Source: Burkholderiales bacterium
GTDB taxonomy: Bacteria; Pseudomonadota; Gammaproteobacteria; Burkholderiales; Burkholderiaceae_C
DNA: 8,940 bases
Reading direction: 5' to 3'
Assembly: GCA_011391855.1 (NCBI GenBank)
Contig: JAABPT010000025.1
Location: 1 to 8,940 of the forward strand
The position numbers and the translations under genes were made by a program. The notes under the pieces are model-generated. The model made no database searches and was not told the origin of the DNA. It saw nothing but the letters and a program-made list of their open reading frames with translations. Positions 5,341-8,940 of this stretch are shown here, piece by piece. How positions within the stretch are numbered: the first letter of the stretch is position 1; each line of letters begins with the position of its first letter.

Positions 5341-6083
5341 CAATGCCCCAGGATCTTCGACAGGAAGTCCTTCGTCCGCTCGCTCTTCGGGTTGTTGAAG
5401 AACTCGTGCGGCGAGTTCTGTTCGACGATCTGGCCCTGGTCCATGAAGATCACGCGGTCAGCGACCGCCTTGGCAAAACCCATCTCGTGCGTCACGCACA
5501 GCATGGTCATGCCCTGGCCGGCGAGTTCGCTCATCACGTCGAGCACTTCCTTGATCATCTCCGGGTCCAGCGCCGAGGTCGGCTCGTCGAAGAGCATGAT
5601 CTTGGGCGTGAGGCACAGCGCGCGCGCGATGGCCACGCGCTGCTGCTGGCCGCCTGAGAGCTGCAGCGGGTATTTCTGCGCCTGCTCGGAGATCTGCACC
5701 CGCTGCAGTTGCTGCATCGCGCGTTCCTCGGCTTCGGCCTTGGGCAGGTGGCCCACCCACATCGGCGCCAGCGTCAGGTTTTCCAGCACCGTGAGGTGCG
5801 GGAACAGGTTGAACTGCTGGAACACCATGCCCACCTGCTTGCGCACGGCCTCGATGGCCTTGACGTCGTCGCTGAGCAGCGTGCCGTCCACCGTGATGCG
5901 GCCTTCCTGGTATTCCTCCAGCGCGTTGATGCAGCGGATGAGCGTGCTCTTGCCCGAACCCGAAGGCCCGCAGATCACGATGCGCTCGCCGCGCGCCACC
6001 GTGAGGTCGATGTCGCGCAGCACGTGGAAGGCGTTGCCGTACCACTTGTTGACCTTCTCGAAGCTGACGATGGCGTCACTCAT
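5340..6083 (-). CDS. aapP: General L-amino acid ABC transporter ATP-binding protein
   Basis: This is the cytoplasmic ATPase that powers amino-acid import through the AapQ-AapM permease pair. It has 247 residues, normal for the polar amino-acid uptake (GlnQ/GltL/AapP) family. It shows Walker A GPSGSGKST (39-47), Q-loop Gln89 in VFQQFNLFPHLTVLEN, ABC signature LSGGQQQRVAIARAL (142-156), Walker B IMLFDEPTSALDP (162-174) with Glu167, and switch His199 in VTHEMGFA. All catalytic residues are intact. It is the last gene of the operon, starting 34 bases after the aapM stop; the ATG has only a weak purine site (GAAAG about 8 bases upstream). The aapP symbol rests on its partners: binding protein, large permease Q, permease M, then P. 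On its own it could equally be called glnQ/gltL-like. Confidence 0.95.
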   Translation of the reverse strand: MSDAIVSFEKVNKWYGNAFHVLRDIDLTVARGERIVICGPSGSGKSTLIRCINALEEYQEGRITVDGTLLSDDVKAIEAVRKQVGMVFQQFNLFPHLTVLENLTLAPMWVGHLPKAEAEERAMQQLQRVQISEQAQKYPLQLSGGQQQRVAIARALCLTPKIMLFDEPTSALDPEMIKEVLDVMSELAGQGMTMLCVTHEMGFAKAVADRVIFMDQGQIVEQNSPHEFFNNPKSERTKDFLSKILGH

Positions 6084-6117
6084 GGGCGGGCTTTCGCGGG
6101 TTCGCGGTGGGTTGTTC

Positions 6118-7221
6118 TCAGCGCGTCTTCGCCACGCTGACCTGCTTTTCCACCCACAGGCTGTAGCGGCTCATCGCGAAGCAGAACGTGAAATAGATGG
6201 CGGTGATGAACAGGTAGGCCTCGATCTTGAACGGCCGCCATTCCACGTCGGAATTCAGCGCCAGGCTCAAGGCGCCGGTCAGTTCATAGAGGCTCACGAT
6301 GGTGACCAGCGAGGTGTCCTTGAAGATGCTGATGAAGTTGTTCATCATGCTCGGCACCACCATCGCCAGCGCCTGCGGCAGCACGATCTTGCGCTGCGTC
6401 TGCCAGTAGGTGAGGCCCAGCGTGGCGGCGGCCTCGAGCTGGCCCTTGGGAATGGCCTGTAGCCCGCCGCGCACGATCTCGGCCATGTAGGCGGCGGCGA
6501 ACAGCGTGATGCCGACCAGCACGCGCACCAGCACGTCGATCGTCATGCCCTGCGGCATGAACAGCGGAAACATGAAGCTGGCCATGAACAGCACGCTGAT
6601 CAGCGGCACGCCGCGGATGAGCTCGATATAGACCACGCACACGGTGCGGATCGCCGGCAGTTTGCTGCGCCGCCCCAGCGCCACCAGCACAGAAAGAGGA
6701 AAGGCCAGGAAGATGGACAGCGTGGCCAGCATCACGGTCAGCGGTAGGCCGCCCCAAAGGTCGGTGCGCACGGGCTCCAGCCCCAGCACGCCGCCGCCCA
6801 TCAAGCCGAAGAAGAGGGCCAGCACGGCCACCCACATCAGCGCCAGCCAGGGCTTCCAGAACCAGCGCACGCAGCTCAGCATGAGCGCGGCCACCATCAG
6901 CACGGTGGCGATCTCGGGCCGCCATTGCTGTTCATACGGGTAGCGGCCGAAGATGATGACGCGCCACTTCTCGGTGATCACGCCCCAGCAGGCGCCGCTG
7001 CCGCGCGCGGCCTGGCAGGCCTCGGCGTTGGCCGGGAAGACAGCCTGCGTCAGGCCCCAGTGGGCCAGGCCGGGCAGCAGGTACAGCGCCAGCGCCACCA
7101 GCAGCACGGTGGTGAGGCCGTTCTTCCAGTCGGCGAACAGGTTGCGCCGGACCCAGGGCACGAAGCCTTCGGTGCGCACGGGCGCCGGGCGAGGGGCGAT
7201 GGACTGGAAGGTGTCGGCCAT
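6118..7221 (-). CDS. aapM: General L-amino acid ABC transporter permease AapM
   Basis: An inner-membrane permease of 367 residues in the HisM/BinPDT_transp_1 family. It has a cytoplasmic N-terminus containing VPWVRRNLF (21-29), then hydrophobic segments near 37-55, 104-122, 125-147, 158-182, 204-222, 232-250 and 337-350. The EAA loop that docks the ATPase is at 263-282 (EAAATLGL, then KIVLPQAL). The long N-terminal region before the permease core, with a Cys-containing periplasmic loop (about residues 57-85, C69 and C78), matches AapM rather than shorter GlnP-type permeases. The ATG at 7221 lies 5 bases after the aapQ stop with GAAG ahead of it, so the two permeases are tightly coupled. The frame stays open far upstream across aapQ, but that part is only a shadow of aapQ. 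It works as a heterodimer with AapQ. Confidence 0.93.
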   Translation of the reverse strand: MADTFQSIAPRPAPVRTEGFVPWVRRNLFADWKNGLTTVLLVALALYLLPGLAHWGLTQAVFPANAEACQAARGSGACWGVITEKWRVIIFGRYPYEQQWRPEIATVLMVAALMLSCVRWFWKPWLALMWVAVLALFFGLMGGGVLGLEPVRTDLWGGLPLTVMLATLSIFLAFPLSVLVALGRRSKLPAIRTVCVVYIELIRGVPLISVLFMASFMFPLFMPQGMTIDVLVRVLVGITLFAAAYMAEIVRGGLQAIPKGQLEAAATLGLTYWQTQRKIVLPQALAMVVPSMMNNFISIFKDTSLVTIVSLYELTGALSLALNSDVEWRPFKIEAYLFITAIYFTFCFAMSRYSLWVEKQVSVAKTR

Positions 7222-7226
7222 GGTCT

Positions 7227-8405
7227 TCAGCGTTCCATGATCGCGACGCGCTTGTTGTACCAATTCATCAGCGCCGAAGTACCCAGCGAAGTGCACAGGT
7301 ACACGAGCATGATGATGGCGATGCATTCCACCGCGCGCCCGGTCTGGTTGAGCGTGGTGTTGGCGATGGAGACCACGTCGGGGTAGCCGATGGCCACTGC
7401 CAGCGACGAATTCTTGGTCAGGTTCAGATACTGATTCGTCAGCGGCGGAATGATCACGCGCAGCGCCTGTGGCAGCACCACCAGCCGCATCTGCTGGCGG
7501 CGGGAAAGGCCCAGGGCGCTGGCTGCTTCGGTCTGGCCGTGGCTCACCGACTGAATACCGCCGCGCACCACTTCGGCAATGAAAGAAGCCGTGTACATCA
7601 CCAGCCCCACCAGCACGGCCATGAATTCGGGCGTGGCGCTGATGCCGCCGTCCACCATGAAGGCCAGTTGCTCGGGCACCGACCATTCGCTGGGCGCACC
7701 ACCCACCGCCCAGCCGGCCAGCGCACCGCCCACCACCGCCAGCAGCGGCACCGCCCAGCGGTTGCGGTCCTGCCCGGTGGCTTCGAACGCGGCCTGCGCG
7801 CGGCGCCGCCACCACCAGCCGGCGCCCACGCCGGCCAGCGCACCCACGCCCGCCCAGGCATGTCCGGCACCCCACACCGGCGATGGGAAGGCGAAACCGC
7901 CCTTGCTCAGGAAGAACAGGTCGGCCACGTTCCAGGCCGCCTGCGGCGGTGGCAACACCTCCACGAAGAACAGGTACCACATCAGCAATTGCAGCAGGAT
8001 GGGGATGTTGCGGAACAGTTCCACGTAGCCGTAGCACAGCCCGCGCACCAGCGCATTGCGCGAGAAGCGGCCGATGCCCACCAGCACGCCCAGCACGGTG
8101 GTCAGCACGATGCCGACGACCGCCACGCGCAACGTATTGAGCACGCCCACCCACAACGCCCGGCCGTAGCTTTGGCTGGGGTCGTAGGCGATCATGGTTT
8201 CGCCAATGTCGAAGCCGGCGGCCTGGCCCAGGAAGTCGAAACCGCTCTGGATGCCCCGCACCTGCATGTTCTGCTGGGTGTTGTGGGCCAGGAAGCCCAC
8301 CACGCCGGCCACCGCCAGCAGGGCCAGCACCTGGTAGACGAGACCGCGCGCAGCGCGGCTGCGCCACGACCAGGCGTGCTTCTTGGGCGGGACGCGTTCC
8401 TTCAA
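7227..8405 (-). CDS. aapQ: General L-amino acid ABC transporter permease AapQ (TTG start)
   Basis: The second inner-membrane permease of the system. From the TTG at 8405 it is 392 residues long, typical for AapQ, which is longer than ordinary amino-acid permeases. It has an N-terminal membrane segment (about 21-40), a periplasmic part containing FDFLGQAAGFDIGE (56-69), the permease core beginning near 85, an extra Gly/Ala/Trp-rich pair of hydrophobic segments (about 178-236) split by an Arg-rich loop, and the EAA loop EAASALGL...VVLPQAL at 293-314. No ATG exists near the N-terminus. Two TTG codons are possible: 8411 abuts the SD GGAG (8415-8412) with no spacer, whereas 8405 has a normal 6-base spacer, so I prefer 8405 (8411 would add two residues). 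It lies downstream of aapJ across a large stem-loop and 5 bases upstream of aapM. Confidence 0.93.
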   Translation of the reverse strand: MKERVPPKKHAWSWRSRAARGLVYQVLALLAVAGVVGFLAHNTQQNMQVRGIQSGFDFLGQAAGFDIGETMIAYDPSQSYGRALWVGVLNTLRVAVVGIVLTTVLGVLVGIGRFSRNALVRGLCYGYVELFRNIPILLQLLMWYLFFVEVLPPPQAAWNVADLFFLSKGGFAFPSPVWGAGHAWAGVGALAGVGAGWWWRRRAQAAFEATGQDRNRWAVPLLAVVGGALAGWAVGGAPSEWSVPEQLAFMVDGGISATPEFMAVLVGLVMYTASFIAEVVRGGIQSVSHGQTEAASALGLSRRQQMRLVVLPQALRVIIPPLTNQYLNLTKNSSLAVAIGYPDVVSIANTTLNQTGRAVECIAIIMLVYLCTSLGTSALMNWYNKRVAIMER

Positions 8406-8411
8406 GGCCAA

Positions 8412-8415
8412 CTCC
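8412..8415 (-). promoter_or_regulatory. Ribosome binding site selecting the aapQ TTG start
   Basis: GGAG on the minus strand (8415-8412) sits 6 bases before the TTG at 8405 and directly against the TTG at 8411. The spacing argues for initiation at 8405. Confidence 0.6.
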
Positions 8416-8430
8416 GGTTCAGCAGACGGC

Positions 8431-8479
8431 GCCCCGGCCCGTGCGCGCCACCGATGGCGCGTGCGGGCCGTGCCGGGGC
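8431..8479 (-). promoter_or_regulatory. Long intercistronic stem-loop between aapJ and aapQ
   Basis: The arms pair as 7 bp (8431-8437 with 8473-8479), 4 bp (8438-8441 with 8464-8467) after a 5-base bulge (8468-8472), a 2x2 internal loop, and 7 bp (8444-8450 with 8455-8461) closed by a 4-base loop. That gives 18 pairs, almost all GC. No U tract follows on the minus strand, so it is not a standard terminator. It starts 20 bases after the aapJ stop and ends 15 bases before the aapQ SD. By analogy with other ABC operons, such a structure may protect the abundant binding-protein mRNA from 3' decay or reduce read-through into the permease genes. Confidence 0.7.
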
Positions 8480-8499
8480 GTCAAGGCAAAGCCGGTGCT

Positions 8500-8940
8500 T
8501 CAGCGCACCGGCGGCGCGTACATCAGGCCGCCGTTGGTCCACAGGTTGTTGGTGCCGCGCGGCAGGCCGATGGCCGTCTTCGGGCCCACATGGCGCTCGA
8601 ACTGCTCGCCGTAGTTGCCCACGGCCTTGATGGCGCGGTAGGCCCATTCCTTGTCCAGGCCCAGCGCCTTGCCCAGGTCTTCGGTGCCCGAACCCAGCAG
8701 GCGCATCACGCCGGGGTTCTTGCTGTCCTTCTTCATCTGGTCGACGTTGGCCTGCGTGATGCCGTATTCCTCGGCTTCCAGCAGCGCATTCAGCGTCCAC
8801 TTGGCGATGGCGAAGAATTCGTCGTCACCGCGTCGCACGGCCGGGCCGAGCGGCTCCTTGGAGATGAGCTCGGGCAGGATCACATGGTCGTCGGGCTTGG
8901 CCGCTTCCTTGCCGCGCACCGAGGCCAGGCCCGAGGCGTC
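8500..8940 (-). CDS. aapJ: General L-amino acid ABC transporter substrate-binding protein, C-terminal part (5' end outside window)
   Basis: The periplasmic solute-binding protein that captures L-amino acids and delivers them to AapQM. Only the last 146 residues are present; the family is about 340 long, so the signal peptide and first lobe lie beyond the window. The frame is open to the window edge, with codons for Asp-Ala-Ser-Gly-Leu-Ala-Ser preceding the GTG at 8919, so that GTG is internal and not a start. Family hallmarks are HVILPELISKEPLGPAVRRG (with the RRGDD turn), the segment AIAKWTLNALLEAEEYGIT, GITQANVD, and the end NYGEQFERHVG...GLPRGTNNLWTNGGLMYAPPVR. This C-terminus is characteristic of AapJ/BztA-type proteins. 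It is the first gene of the visible operon; the promoter is outside the window. Confidence 0.94.
   Translation of the reverse strand, partial: DASGLASVRGKEAAKPDDHVILPELISKEPLGPAVRRGDDEFFAIAKWTLNALLEAEEYGITQANVDQMKKDSKNPGVMRLLGSGTEDLGKALGLDKEWAYRAIKAVGNYGEQFERHVGPKTAIGLPRGTNNLWTNGGLMYAPPVR

Noticed and set aside
5062..5343. Minus-strand frame of about 93 codons just after aapP
   Set aside because: No ribosome site, overlaps the aapP stop region, and gives an Arg/Cys/Ser-rich product with no family I recognise. It mostly covers the inverted-repeat segment, so repeat-derived DNA is the simpler reading.
7539..8630. Plus-strand open frames over aapQ/aapJ
   Set aside because: They are His/Arg/Gln-rich antisense shadows of the permease and binding-protein genes.
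1..8940. CRISPR arrays, tRNA/rRNA genes, transposases, prophage or defence genes
   Set aside because: Looked for and not seen: no regularly spaced repeats, no cloverleaf or rRNA-like sequence, and no transposase, integrase or defence-type protein on either strand.

Overview
The window is high-G+C bacterial DNA. Its protein sequences look betaproteobacterial, most like Burkholderiales/Comamonadaceae. The clues are the style of the F1-ATPase subunits, a class I PPK2, and an Aap-type amino-acid ABC operon. The family assignment is an inference from recognised protein style; no search was run.

Left part (1-3284, + strand). The 3' end of the F1Fo ATP synthase operon is present: the C-terminal half of the gamma subunit (atpG, cut by the window edge), complete beta (atpD) and complete epsilon (atpC). 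The operon ends in a clear rho-independent terminator at 2364-2396. A class I polyphosphate kinase 2 gene with its own strong ribosome binding site follows in the same direction.

Middle part (3285-5339). This is a gene-poor accessory stretch. It holds a small DUF1330-family gene (+ strand) and a two-gene type II toxin-antitoxin operon (- strand), made of a YlcI/YnfO-like ribbon-helix-helix antitoxin and a RelE/ParE toxin overlapping by ATGA. The antitoxin promoter can be read base by base: a -35, a 17-bp spacer and a -10, with an 18-bp imperfect palindrome over the spacer and -10. The predicted transcription start falls on the A of the ATG, which suggests a leaderless message. A 285-bp non-coding segment bounded by 13-bp near-perfect inverted repeats lies between this module and the next operon.

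Right part (5340-8940, - strand). A general L-amino-acid ABC uptake operon reads leftward in the order aapJ (periplasmic binding protein, 3' end only), aapQ, aapM (two permeases) and aapP (ATPase). A long GC-rich stem-loop sits between aapJ and aapQ. aapQ appears to start at a TTG codon.

I found no convincing undescribed multi-gene system. The most interesting items are regulatory and structural: the leaderless toxin-antitoxin promoter/operator, the inverted-repeat-bounded segment, and the aapJ-aapQ stem-loop.
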